NCBI GenBank assembly: GCA_963827605.1
Contig: CAWHBK010000003.1
Location: forward strand, 310,001 to 374,000
Length of the DNA: 64,000 nt
Reading direction: 5' to 3'
Origin: DSYU01 sp963827605
GTDB lineage: Bacteria > Chloroflexota > Anaerolineae > Anaerolineales > Anaerolineaceae
The notes below the pieces were generated by a model. The model was given only the letters and a program-made list of their open reading frames with translations, was not told where the DNA came from and did no database searches. Below, piece by piece: positions 8,788 through 17,737 of the stretch. Every line of letters begins with the position of its first letter. Within the stretch, counting starts at the first letter, position 1. A program made the position numbers and the translations under genes.

Positions 8788-9843
8788 ATGAAGACGATTG
8801 AACTGCGCTTCTTTCGCGTTGTTTCCATGCTAGCCATCCTTTTGCTGGTAGTAGCGTATGCTACACCTTCCAGAGGGGCTGTCGAACCTTTCGTATCTGA
8901 CGATTTCAATCGCTGCAGTCTGGATACTTCGGTTTGGACGTATGAAAAAGCCATGGGTTTGCCAGATGTTTTAATAAGCGGTTCTTATTCTGGCAACTCC
9001 GCCGTAGTACTAAGCGTTCCGTCAGGTCAGGATTACACTTTCTCAGGAAAAAATAAAAGAGCTCCACGCATTATGCAAACTGCAAGCGATACGAGCTTTG
9101 AAGTTGAGGTAAAGTTCAACTCCCCGCTAGGCCAGCAACCGGCAGGTACGTTCAATATTCAGGGAATCTTGGTCCGGGATGCTGTCTCCGTGCCCGGGAA
9201 AACGAAATGGCTGCGCTTCGATCTGAACACAAACAGCACCAATATCAATTATTACATTGGATATTTCGATGAGACCGGGGAGCTGCACGGTCTCATCGGC
9301 CCAAAGAGTCTTGGCACGCAGATGGATGCCAGCCCACTCTACCTGCGGGTAAAGTACGATCAACCTACCGGCACCTGGTCCCTTGGGTATGCCTTCTCTG
9401 ATCCAGCAAACTTCCAGTACCCATACAGTTTTCAAGAAGGCAACACGGCGGATCCTGTGGGTGGATTTACATTCCAACCCACCGGTATTGGCGTTTTTGC
9501 CGCCAGCACATCCCCTGATGACACTGGTACACCGGCAGGGATTATCACCGAGGTCGATTATTTCAAAAGCCTTTCCAACACCGCCTTCGTAGATGATCCC
9601 ATCAAGTTAACCGTCCAGAAAGTGGGGAGTGGGGCCGTGAACCAGCAGTGCACGGACAACCAGGTAACGCTAACTGCCTTGCCATCCCCTGGAGCTACCT
9701 TTACGGGTTGGAGTGGAGATATGGTCAGCACACAAGCTGCTATCACGTTGCCCATGACCAAATCGTACGCCGTCACCGCTACTTTCAGCGGGCAGCCGCT
9801 GGAACAACCCTATAAAATCCGTCTCCCGGTCATCTTTAATTAG
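8788..9843 (+). CDS. Secreted jelly-roll protein with divergent InlB repeat
   Basis: A second exported protein, 351 residues, related to its upstream neighbour. A signal peptide (~1-31) is followed by a concanavalin-like beta domain starting at D-D-F-N-R-C, of the DUF1349/LamG sort, and a single InlB-type repeat with G-A-T-F-T-G-W-S-G-D near residue 310. It ends in Y-K-I-R-L-P-V-I-F-N, echoing the tail of the neighbour. A GTAAGGGG site precedes the ATG. The 255-nt gap upstream (8533-8787) holds an AAAAAGGAGG site before a 9-codon ORF, which looks accidental. Role unknown; it probably works outside the cell with the locus glycan. Confidence 0.7.
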   Translation: MKTIELRFFRVVSMLAILLLVVAYATPSRGAVEPFVSDDFNRCSLDTSVWTYEKAMGLPDVLISGSYSGNSAVVLSVPSGQDYTFSGKNKRAPRIMQTASDTSFEVEVKFNSPLGQQPAGTFNIQGILVRDAVSVPGKTKWLRFDLNTNSTNINYYIGYFDETGELHGLIGPKSLGTQMDASPLYLRVKYDQPTGTWSLGYAFSDPANFQYPYSFQEGNTADPVGGFTFQPTGIGVFAASTSPDDTGTPAGIITEVDYFKSLSNTAFVDDPIKLTVQKVGSGAVNQQCTDNQVTLTALPSPGATFTGWSGDMVSTQAAITLPMTKSYAVTATFSGQPLEQPYKIRLPVIFN

Positions 9844-9861
9844 CACTATGTAAAGGATATG

Positions 9862-9891
9862 GGTGTAAGCTGCAATCTCGCAGCTTACACC
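9862..9891 (+). terminator. 12-bp perfect hairpin after the exoprotein gene
   Basis: GGTGTAAGCTGC (9862-9873) pairs perfectly with GCAGCTTACACC (9880-9891) across a 6-nt loop. It lies 19 nt after the stop. No T-tract follows, so it may be a pause, a processing site or an mRNA-stabilising structure rather than a strict intrinsic terminator. Confidence 0.5.
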
Positions 9892-9924
9892 TAAATCAAA
9901 CAACATTGAGCATAAGAGGGTTTT

Positions 9925-11106
9925 ATGAGTAATCGCTGCCCGGCCTGTGGCGCTGAAGCCATGCAGGTATTTTATTCCAAAAAAAATATCCCCGTCCACA
10001 GCGTTCGTTTGATCGGATCGCGAGAGGAAGCCATACAGTTTCAAAATGGTCAAATGGACCTGGCCCACTGCCCGGTTTGCGGGTTCATCTGCAATATTTC
10101 GTATCAACCCGAATTGCAGGATTATTCGGCCGAGTACGAGTTGACCCAGGCATATTCCGCCACCTTTAATTCTTTTTCCCACCGTTTGGCGCGGCAGTTA
10201 ATTGAGCACTACGATCTGCACGGCAAAAAGATTATTGAGATTGGTTGCGGGCAGGGTGAATTTCTCTCCCTGCTGTGCGACCTGGGCGATAACCGTGGAA
10301 CGGGCTTTGACCCGGCCTATGATCCCGCCCGGCCTTCTGTAGCGCTAAGCAGCCGGGTAGAGATCATCTCGGATTACTATTCAGAAAAATACACAGGCTA
10401 TAAGGCGGACTTTGTCTGCTGTAAAATGACCCTGGAGCATATCCGCGATGTGGCCGATTTCATCGCCACTGTCCGCCGCTCGATAGGGGATCAGCAGAAT
10501 ACGACCGTCTTTTTCCAGGTCCCCGATGTTGACCGCGTTCTCAAGGAAGTCGCCTTCTGGGACATCTACTACGAACATTGCTCCTACTTCAGCATGGCGT
10601 CTCTGGCCCGCCTGTTCCACAGCCAGGGTTTTGATGTCAACCGCTTGTGGCGCGCCTATGACAATCAGTATCTTATGATCGACGCCCGGCCTGCAAGCGG
10701 TTCGACCCCCAGGCCCTTCACCCAGGAAATGGATGTAGCAAAGATCGCCGCGGAAGTAGCCGCCTTCGCATCCAGCGCCCCCGAAGTATTGGATCATTGG
10801 AAGCACACCGTTCAGGATGCTTACAAGCAGGGCCAGAAAGTTGTTTTGTGGGGTTCCGGGTCAAAAGGGGTTGCGTTCCTGACCACGTTGAATTTATGCA
10901 CCGAGATTGAATACACTGTGGATATCAATCCAAACAAACACGGAACGTATATGGCTGGCACCGGGCAGAAAGTTGTCTCACCCGATTTTCTCAGCGCGTA
11001 CCGCCCAGATCTGGTGATCCTCATGAACCCTGTTTATCGTCAGGAAGTTCAAAAAGAGCTGCATCAGAGGGGAATTTCAGCCCATGTGGTCAGCGTCGGT
11101 GAATAA
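9925..11106 (+). CDS. SAM-dependent methyltransferase with N-terminal zinc motif (copy 2)
   Basis: A 393-residue methyltransferase with the same plan as the enzyme at 5969-7204: C-P-A-C-G at the start, C-P-V-C near residue 50, a class I SAM motif IIEIGCGQGEF (~107), the Y-Y-E-H-C-S-Y-F segment (~213) and a C-terminal region with V-L-W-G-S-G-S-K-G. It is much closer to the copy at 12265-13473 than to the first, with matching I-I-E-I-G and D-I-N-P-x-K-H-G blocks. The two close copies flank a kinase-like gene. The substrate is probably a nucleotide sugar or a glycan cap; which carbon or oxygen is methylated cannot be told. Confidence 0.78.
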   Translation: MSNRCPACGAEAMQVFYSKKNIPVHSVRLIGSREEAIQFQNGQMDLAHCPVCGFICNISYQPELQDYSAEYELTQAYSATFNSFSHRLARQLIEHYDLHGKKIIEIGCGQGEFLSLLCDLGDNRGTGFDPAYDPARPSVALSSRVEIISDYYSEKYTGYKADFVCCKMTLEHIRDVADFIATVRRSIGDQQNTTVFFQVPDVDRVLKEVAFWDIYYEHCSYFSMASLARLFHSQGFDVNRLWRAYDNQYLMIDARPASGSTPRPFTQEMDVAKIAAEVAAFASSAPEVLDHWKHTVQDAYKQGQKVVLWGSGSKGVAFLTTLNLCTEIEYTVDINPNKHGTYMAGTGQKVVSPDFLSAYRPDLVILMNPVYRQEVQKELHQRGISAHVVSVGE

Positions 11107-12259
11107 GGAGACACGCGAGATAGGAAGTTTTCGGTATTTCCGCCAATTTCTCTCTGGCATCCGCCGGCGCTTTCAAAAGAAGCGAAGGCAGGTCTCCCAT
11201 TATTTTGTCCCGGGCCTACCCGCCGGCATTACACCCGATGTTTTAAATACAACCTGTCAGGATCAATTTGGCGAACAGGCGCTTTCCTATGTTCACCAGC
11301 ATTTGTCTGGTTGGAAATCCTCCGGCGCATTCCGGCTGCTTATTAAAACACGCAGTGGAAAAGAAATCCGCTTAGTTTATAAGGATGCCGCTTATTATCA
11401 AGATCAGATCCCCGCGCTGATAGACCTCCCAATTCGTCCGGGGCCTCCCGAATACGCGGTTTACAGCCAGCCAATGGGTGCGCTAGCCGCCTTTCTCCCC
11501 CAGGTTTACCTGGCTGAAGAGATTTCTCCAGGAGAGCATTACCGGTACCTTCTCGAGGATCTCGGCCAGAATCACCACAGCATTACCGGCCAAAAAGATT
11601 TCATCCAGTCCAGCTATCATCTGCCTCGCCTGCACCAGGCGCTGCGAGAATGGTCAGATGCGGTAAATCCAAAAGGTTTTCTCCCATACGGAGAGGATTT
11701 TTTACAAACGCTACAAAAGTATGCTCAGGCAAAACTTGAAAATTACAGCCAGCACTCAGATGATCCGGATCTGAAATCCGTGTTGAATTTCCTGCCCAAG
11801 GTGGCTTTGTTTCGGTTGCAAGATCCGGTTATCAATCATTTCACCGATGAACCAATCCATGGAGATACGAACTTTACCAACCTTCATCTTCATAATAAGG
11901 ACCCCTTCCAGTTCCGAGTGGTGGATTGGGAATGGGCCGGCTATGGACTTCCGCATGCCGATTTGGCCTCTTTATTGAAAGGCCTTCCGCGAGAAAGTGA
12001 GAAAACAGCCTTTCAAAGATATATCGAAGCTCCAAAAGGGTCCAATTCATCACCGTGCAAGGATCTGTCATTCGAAGAAAACTGGCGCCTCTACCTTTGG
12101 GCGCAGCTCGAACGAGGACTATTGGATGCATCGTTTCTGGCCGTCCAATTTATACAAACCGGCCAAATAGCCCAATTTAGCCTGCCCATAGCAATTTCCC
12201 TGGCATTGAAGCAGGTGGTCAGGGTGTACCATGAACTGACGGACGAACGGGTAAAGTAA
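11084..12259 (+). CDS. APH/ChoK-family phosphotransferase
   Basis: Predicted small-molecule or sugar kinase of 391 residues. The aminoglycoside-phosphotransferase fold is shown by the catalytic loop H-G-D-T-N-F-T-N (~263) and the metal-binding D-W-E-W-A-G-Y-G (~286). It overlaps the methyltransferase upstream by 23 nt and is followed after 5 nt by another methyltransferase, so it belongs to the glycan operon and is unlikely to be a resistance gene. In such places the family may phosphorylate sugars or add a phosphate cap; that is inference. A GTG at 11099 is an alternative start. Confidence 0.75.
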   Translation: MWSASVNKETREIGSFRYFRQFLSGIRRRFQKKRRQVSHYFVPGLPAGITPDVLNTTCQDQFGEQALSYVHQHLSGWKSSGAFRLLIKTRSGKEIRLVYKDAAYYQDQIPALIDLPIRPGPPEYAVYSQPMGALAAFLPQVYLAEEISPGEHYRYLLEDLGQNHHSITGQKDFIQSSYHLPRLHQALREWSDAVNPKGFLPYGEDFLQTLQKYAQAKLENYSQHSDDPDLKSVLNFLPKVALFRLQDPVINHFTDEPIHGDTNFTNLHLHNKDPFQFRVVDWEWAGYGLPHADLASLLKGLPRESEKTAFQRYIEAPKGSNSSPCKDLSFEENWRLYLWAQLERGLLDASFLAVQFIQTGQIAQFSLPIAISLALKQVVRVYHELTDERVK

Positions 12260-12264
12260 TTAAC

Positions 12265-13473
12265 ATGGAAAAACAAACCCAGACCGATTATCGAATGAAT
12301 ACCATTATCCCCTGCCCGGTATGCAGCACAACCAATGTCCAGCCGGTACTCGAAATACCGCAAATCCCCATATTAGCAAACGTTTTATGGGATAACCGCG
12401 CGGATGCATTGGCCGCTCGACGCGGCGATATGCAGCTTACGTTTTGTGAAACGTGTGGGCATGTCTTTAATCGGGCTTTCGACCCGGCGCTGATGGAATA
12501 TGATGTGCATTATGAAAATTCGCTGCACTTCTCGCCCCGTTTTCAACAATACGCGGATTGGCTGGCCCGTTACCTGATCGCCCGCTATGGTTTGAACGGG
12601 AAAAAAATTATCGAGATTGGCAGCGGAAAAGGCGAATTTCTGCGCATGTTATGCGAGTTTGGCCAGAACACGGGCGTCGGTTTTGATCCCAGTTATGCTG
12701 CGGCCGCGGAAGAATCACACCCAGCGCTGTCCTTTGTCAAAGATATTTATTCAGAACGTTATTCCAGATACCAGGCTGACCTGGTGCTTTCCCGGCATGT
12801 TCTTGAACACATTTACCGGCCGGCCGAATTTGTGCAAAGCTTGCGGCATACGATCGGTGCGGGAAACCAAACGGTTGTCTTCTGCGAAGTACCGAATTTT
12901 GGCTATATCTTGCGCGATACTGCCCTATGGGACCTCATTTACGAACACGTTTCTTACTTCAGCGCAAACTCCCTGAAGCAGCTTTTCGCTAGCAACGGCT
13001 TCAATATTCTTAACCTGTCAGATGCTTTCGAAGGCCAATTCCTTTATATCGAGGCCGAACCCGGGCAGAGTTCCCCACCGGCCAATGGTTCAAAACTGCT
13101 GCCGTTGCATGACCTGGCGGCCCAGGTGGAGCGTTTTGCCAATAACAGTCAGGTAAAGCTGACCCGCTGGAAGGATCAACTCAACAGCTTACGAGAGCAC
13201 GGCAAGCGGGCGGTGTTATGGGGCGCCGGCTCGAAAGGGATTAGCTTTCTGAATATGCTGCATGTGGAAAATGAGATCGAATACATCGTTGACATCAATC
13301 CGCGCAAGCACGGCAAGTTTGTCACCGGCGCCGGGCAGCAAATCGTATCGCCTGAATTTCTCGCCGATTATCGCCCGGATACCATTATCGTGATGAACCC
13401 GATCTATCGGGAAGAGATCCAGGGCATGGCCGGAAAGATTGGCCTCCACGTCGATCTCCTTACTGCAACCTGA
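12265..13473 (+). CDS. SAM-dependent methyltransferase with N-terminal zinc motif (copy 3)
   Basis: Third zinc-motif methyltransferase, 402 residues, a paralogue of the gene at 9925-11106. It shows C-P-V-C and C-E-T-C in the first 70 residues, IIEIGSGKGEF (~114) for SAM binding, an I-Y-E-H-V-S-Y-F segment (~220) and V-L-W-G-A-G-S-K-G in the C-terminal half. An ATG at 12289 is a possible alternative start. With the first two enzymes it implies that several positions of the glycan or its sugar precursors are methylated. It is followed after 8 nt by a glycosyltransferase. Confidence 0.78.
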   Translation: MEKQTQTDYRMNTIIPCPVCSTTNVQPVLEIPQIPILANVLWDNRADALAARRGDMQLTFCETCGHVFNRAFDPALMEYDVHYENSLHFSPRFQQYADWLARYLIARYGLNGKKIIEIGSGKGEFLRMLCEFGQNTGVGFDPSYAAAAEESHPALSFVKDIYSERYSRYQADLVLSRHVLEHIYRPAEFVQSLRHTIGAGNQTVVFCEVPNFGYILRDTALWDLIYEHVSYFSANSLKQLFASNGFNILNLSDAFEGQFLYIEAEPGQSSPPANGSKLLPLHDLAAQVERFANNSQVKLTRWKDQLNSLREHGKRAVLWGAGSKGISFLNMLHVENEIEYIVDINPRKHGKFVTGAGQQIVSPEFLADYRPDTIIVMNPIYREEIQGMAGKIGLHVDLLTAT

Positions 13474-13481
13474 AACCGCTT

Positions 13482-14633
13482 ATGTCCAGGGTTTATCAAA
13501 TCGTTGTCGCGCATTACCAATCTGAAATCATCAGTGGAGCGGAAAACTCAATTGCTGATTTTGCGGCACAGGTCGATCCGCGTTTTCAGATCACCATGCT
13601 AATTCCTGCCGAAGGCAACCTGGCCCGCTTCTATCGCAAGCGCGGCCTCCAGGTATGGGTCAAGCCCGTGGAAACGCCCCGCCGGATGTTCCCCGGTTTG
13701 CACCAGATGCAATCCTGGATACTGGCAAGAGACTTAAAAAAGCGCGCGGTGGACGCAGTTCTGTGCAACACGTTTCCGGCTGCCAGCCGGGTCGCTACAG
13801 CCTGCCAGATAGCGCACCTCCCCTATGCTATCTACATGCGCGATTACATCCCGGATGTGCCGCTGCATCGCCAGATCCTCAACCAGGCCAACTTGCTTTT
13901 CGCGATTTCAAAAGATGTCATCCAGCAGCACGCCGCAATGGTCGACCCAGCCCGGTTCCGCCTGGCCTACAATGTGATCAATTCCGGTCCCATTATCGAT
14001 CGGCTGGACGCGCATCTCGCCTCCGGAGAGCGCTTGCTTCCTTTCCATAAACGCCACCCGGTGGTTGGCCTGGTTGGTCGGATTACCCCCTATAAACAGC
14101 CTGACCTTTTCCTCCGCGCAATTCCACCCATACTCGCGCATGTTCCGGATGCGCGCTTTGTTCTTATCGGCTCGGCGCAATCATGCGAAATGGCGTATGC
14201 GGAAAAGTTAAAATCCCAGGCCGCCGAACTGGGCATCCAGGCGCAAGTGTCTTTTCTCGGGCAGCGGAACGATGTTATTGAACTCACTTCGGAAATGACG
14301 GTAGCCTGCCTGGCTTCGGGGCGTGAGCCATTGGGCCGGGTAATCCTTGAAGCGCAGATCCTGGGGGTGCCAGTCGTTGTCCCGGATACGGGTGGCCCAG
14401 CCGAAATCGTTGAGAATGAAGTAACCGGGTTGCATTTTTCATCTCAGGCGGCGGACGCGGAAATTCAGCTTGCTCGCCAGATCACCCGCCTTCTTCAAGA
14501 TCCCAATCTGCGCGAATGCCTGGCGCAAAAGGCCCGCGAACGGGTTCTGAGTACTTTTGCCAGCCGCAAGCACGTACAGATACAGGAGGAATTAATTGAG
14601 CAGCTCTGCGCCACTCACGAGGCCAGGGAATAA
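13482..14633 (+). CDS. Family 4 glycosyltransferase
   Basis: GT-B retaining glycosyltransferase of 383 residues. The C-terminal half carries V-G-L-V-G-R-I-T-P-Y-K (~190) and the E-x7-E-type motif in R-E-P-L-G-R-V-I-L-E-A (~283), which binds the donor. It ends 38 nt inside the next glycosyltransferase gene. Donor and acceptor are unknown. Confidence 0.85.
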   Translation: MSRVYQIVVAHYQSEIISGAENSIADFAAQVDPRFQITMLIPAEGNLARFYRKRGLQVWVKPVETPRRMFPGLHQMQSWILARDLKKRAVDAVLCNTFPAASRVATACQIAHLPYAIYMRDYIPDVPLHRQILNQANLLFAISKDVIQQHAAMVDPARFRLAYNVINSGPIIDRLDAHLASGERLLPFHKRHPVVGLVGRITPYKQPDLFLRAIPPILAHVPDARFVLIGSAQSCEMAYAEKLKSQAAELGIQAQVSFLGQRNDVIELTSEMTVACLASGREPLGRVILEAQILGVPVVVPDTGGPAEIVENEVTGLHFSSQAADAEIQLARQITRLLQDPNLRECLAQKARERVLSTFASRKHVQIQEELIEQLCATHEARE

Positions 14634-15768
14634 CCATCCCCGTGTAGCGATTATTGCCCGGCTGGACCAACCCGGCGGGGTGCAGTCGGTTGTCCTGTCC
14701 CTCATTAAAGGGCTCAACCAGCATGGCATCCGTCCCGAAATGGTTTGGGACGTGCCACCAAGTTCCAGCCTTCTGGAAGCAAAAGGTGTGCAGGCTGGTT
14801 TTCAACCGGTTCATTTTCCGGTCCCCTCCCATCTGCTCGACCAGGTGCCCATTACCGTCCGTTATTTTTTGACACTGGCGAACACCCTCACCAGCCGGCA
14901 AGTCGCCCAATCGTATGATTTTTACTTCATTTTCTATAATGGCTTTCTTGTGCCGGGGGATGTACCCCATTTGCGCTACCTGAACGGTCCGCCGCTCCTG
15001 CCCCAACTAGACCTGGCCCGTCCGGGGCTGCGCGGGCTGCCGTTTCGCTTTATTCGCTGGGTTTACCAAAGGATGTTATTCCGTCGCTTTCCGGCCTATG
15101 AGTTTCACCGTCAATCCCGCTACGTAATTAACTCCGATTACACCGCCCAGCTGTTCGAAGAAGCCCACGGGGTTCGCTTGCCAGTCGTTCACCCGCCTAT
15201 CGATCTCACCGGTCGCAGCTTTAGCGCTGAGGATATTCACCAGCGCGACACCATCACCTTCTTCTCACGGTTTGTGGACTATAAACGCCCTGAGATGGTG
15301 CTCCAACTGGCCGATTGTTATCCGCAGTATCGCTTCGCCCTGATGGGCGGGGTCAAACCACAAAACAGGGCCTTCTATGAAGCGCTGCGGAAGCAGGCTG
15401 TATCCATGGGTTTAAACAACACCTTCTTCTTCGATAATCCATCCGACCGTAAAGTGAAAGAGGAATTGGCCCGCACCCGTTTTTATATCTTCCCGGCCAT
15501 CAACGAGCATTTTGGAATGGCCACGGCGGAAGCCATCGCCTCGGGCGCAATCCCATTCGTGCATGATTCAGGCGGGCAGCGCGAGGTTGTTCCCGATCCC
15601 CGCCTGCGCTTTACGGATGATCAGTTCTTTCAGCAGTTTTCCGCTTTGCTTCAGCGAACCCCTGAGCAGCTAAACGCCATTCGTTTTACGCTTAATGAGC
15701 ATGGCAAACAATTTTCTGAAAACGTTTTTATTGAGAAGATGCTTACCCTGGCGAATCTTAATGGATAG
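14596..15768 (+). CDS. Family 4 glycosyltransferase with TTG start
   Basis: GT-B glycosyltransferase of 390 residues. The N-terminal half has L-D-Q-P-G-G-V-Q-S-V, the C-terminal half N-E-H-F-G-M-A-T-A-E-A near residue 305. The start is a TTG at 14596 with an AGGAGG site (14584-14589) 6 nt upstream, inside the end of the previous gene, so the two are translationally coupled. Residue 1 would still be Met. Sugar specificity is unknown. Confidence 0.84.
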   Translation: MSSSAPLTRPGNNHPRVAIIARLDQPGGVQSVVLSLIKGLNQHGIRPEMVWDVPPSSSLLEAKGVQAGFQPVHFPVPSHLLDQVPITVRYFLTLANTLTSRQVAQSYDFYFIFYNGFLVPGDVPHLRYLNGPPLLPQLDLARPGLRGLPFRFIRWVYQRMLFRRFPAYEFHRQSRYVINSDYTAQLFEEAHGVRLPVVHPPIDLTGRSFSAEDIHQRDTITFFSRFVDYKRPEMVLQLADCYPQYRFALMGGVKPQNRAFYEALRKQAVSMGLNNTFFFDNPSDRKVKEELARTRFYIFPAINEHFGMATAEAIASGAIPFVHDSGGQREVVPDPRLRFTDDQFFQQFSALLQRTPEQLNAIRFTLNEHGKQFSENVFIEKMLTLANLNG

Positions 15769-15787
15769 GTAAGGGAAAAATACAATT

Positions 15788-17722
15788 ATGTGTGGAATTG
15801 CAGGTCGCTTTCACCCGGAGGGTCTGGTTGAAAATGCAGAATGGGCGCAAAGTGCATCGAATTTATTGAAACATCGTGGTCCGGATGGTGAAGGTTTCTT
15901 TACCGATCCGAATTGCCAGTTGGTCCACCGCCGTTTATCGATCATTGATCTCACCAGCACCGGTGACCAACCCATGGCGAATGAAGATCAGTCGATCTGG
16001 ATTATCTTTAATGGGGAAATTTACGGGTATGAATCCCTGCGCAAGGAATTGACCCAGAAAGGGCATATTTTCCGCGGGACTTCCGACACGGAAGTGCTGT
16101 TACATTTATATGAGGAGTGCGGAACCAATTTGTTTTCACGGGTAAAAGGCATTTTTGCCTTTGCCATTTATGATCAAAGAAAGAAATCGCTGCTACTCGC
16201 TCGGGACCGTTTTGGCACGAAGCCGTTGTACTATGCGCAGTTGGATGGTCAATGGATCTTCGCCAGTGAGCTAAAAGCGATCCTGGCCTGGAATGGCATT
16301 ACGCCACAAATCGACCGCCAGGCCTGCTACGACTTTCTGAGCTGGGGATACATCCCCGAACCGGCCACCGGGTTCAAGAACATATTCGCGTTACCCAAAG
16401 GCAGCTACCTGCATATCCAGCAGGGCCATGTTACGACCCAACCGTATTATGAAGTGACCCCGCAGCCAGGCTTTACCGGAACACTGGACCAGGCGGTTGA
16501 AACCGTATCCGACCAGTTACAGGAAGCTATCCGGTACCAAAAAGTAGCCGATGTTTCCGTTGGCAGTTTATTGAGCGGAGGAATCAACTCTGGACTGGTT
16601 ACCGCGGCTTATTCGAAAGTAAGCCAGAAAGACTTCTATACATTCACCGCCAGCTTTCCGGATGCTGAGTACGATGAAAGCGCGTTAGCCGCCAAAACCG
16701 CACGGCATTTGAATACCAAACAAACCATCCTTTCAAGTACTGGTTGGCAGTTAAAAGGTGATGAGGCAATTGAGCTGTTATCGCACTTTGATCAGCCTTT
16801 TTCCGACACCTCGTTGTTTGCCGTGAACCTGGTCGCGAAAGGTATTCATGACCATGGGCTGCGCTGCGCCTTTTCGGGGGATGGCGGTGATGAAGCTTTT
16901 GGCGGATACGCATTTTATGGGCATCTACGCCGGCTTTTACCAATACAGCGCCTGCCAGATATTTCGAAGGCGCTTGCTCTGGCCGGGAACCAGGCCATTT
17001 TTCGGCGGATAAAACCAGGCAGCGCCAGGCAAGTACGGAGAGCCATTGACCTTGCCAGGAGCAAAACTCCCAGCCAGTTATTATCCCAATTAGTCAGCTA
17101 TCTCACCGAAAAGCAGAAACAGGAACTTGTTTTCGCGGAAGCCCGGGATGGACTGCTGCCAGCCGACAGGCATTTTGAACCGTTTGAACAGGGTTGGGAG
17201 CTCGAGGATGTATCCGCGCAGTTGACCTCCGCCATGTTCGCGCTTTCCCTGCCGGGTGAAATGCTCAGAAAGGTTGACATGATGAGCATGAAAAACTCGG
17301 TCGAAATTCGCGTCCCGCTGCTCGATGAAACCTTAGTTGACTTTGCCATGCAGCTGCCCTACCGGTTAAAGTCTAACGGTATGGAAAACAAGCGAGTACT
17401 GCGAGCGCTGGCTGAGCGCTGGCTGCCCGCCGAGGTTTCTCAAGCCAGGAAACATGGTTTTGGTATTCCATTGGATGTCCTTGCTGCGCAAAGCCTGATA
17501 AACACCATCAAAGAATATCTTCTGTCGCCGGGGGCGTGTGTGCATGCTTTCATGGACAAGGAAAAAATCCAGCATTGGATTGACTTGTTCGAGAACAAAT
17601 CATCCGATCAGAAATCCCGCAGCGGCTACGCGTTCGAAATCAGCCGCGAAGGGCTTTATCAAAGGCTGTTCTTCTTGTTATCGTTAGAACTTTGGATGCA
17701 GAAGTACCGATTGAGTTGGTAG
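15788..17722 (+). CDS. asnB: Asparagine synthase (glutamine-hydrolysing)-like amidotransferase
   Basis: Two-domain amidotransferase of 644 residues. Cys2 after the initiator Met is the glutaminase nucleophile, with R-G-P-D-G-E-G (~36) completing the N-terminal Ntn domain. The C-terminal synthetase domain has the PP-loop at ~263 and S-G-D-G-G-D-E-A-F-G-G-Y (~364). The PP-loop reads S-G-G-I-N-S, with Asn where nearly all relatives have Asp. Within glycan loci such proteins often amidate uronic acids or other glycan carboxylates rather than make free asparagine, so the gene symbol marks the family only. The altered loop could weaken ATP use. Confidence 0.8.
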   Translation: MCGIAGRFHPEGLVENAEWAQSASNLLKHRGPDGEGFFTDPNCQLVHRRLSIIDLTSTGDQPMANEDQSIWIIFNGEIYGYESLRKELTQKGHIFRGTSDTEVLLHLYEECGTNLFSRVKGIFAFAIYDQRKKSLLLARDRFGTKPLYYAQLDGQWIFASELKAILAWNGITPQIDRQACYDFLSWGYIPEPATGFKNIFALPKGSYLHIQQGHVTTQPYYEVTPQPGFTGTLDQAVETVSDQLQEAIRYQKVADVSVGSLLSGGINSGLVTAAYSKVSQKDFYTFTASFPDAEYDESALAAKTARHLNTKQTILSSTGWQLKGDEAIELLSHFDQPFSDTSLFAVNLVAKGIHDHGLRCAFSGDGGDEAFGGYAFYGHLRRLLPIQRLPDISKALALAGNQAIFRRIKPGSARQVRRAIDLARSKTPSQLLSQLVSYLTEKQKQELVFAEARDGLLPADRHFEPFEQGWELEDVSAQLTSAMFALSLPGEMLRKVDMMSMKNSVEIRVPLLDETLVDFAMQLPYRLKSNGMENKRVLRALAERWLPAEVSQARKHGFGIPLDVLAAQSLINTIKEYLLSPGACVHAFMDKEKIQHWIDLFENKSSDQKSRSGYAFEISREGLYQRLFFLLSLELWMQKYRLSW

Positions 17723-17737
17723 AAGGTAAAGAGAACA

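Noticed and set aside
11084..12259. Antibiotic resistance kinase
   Set aside because: The APH fold is present, but the gene is embedded between glycan methyltransferases with overlapping ends and lacks resistance context.
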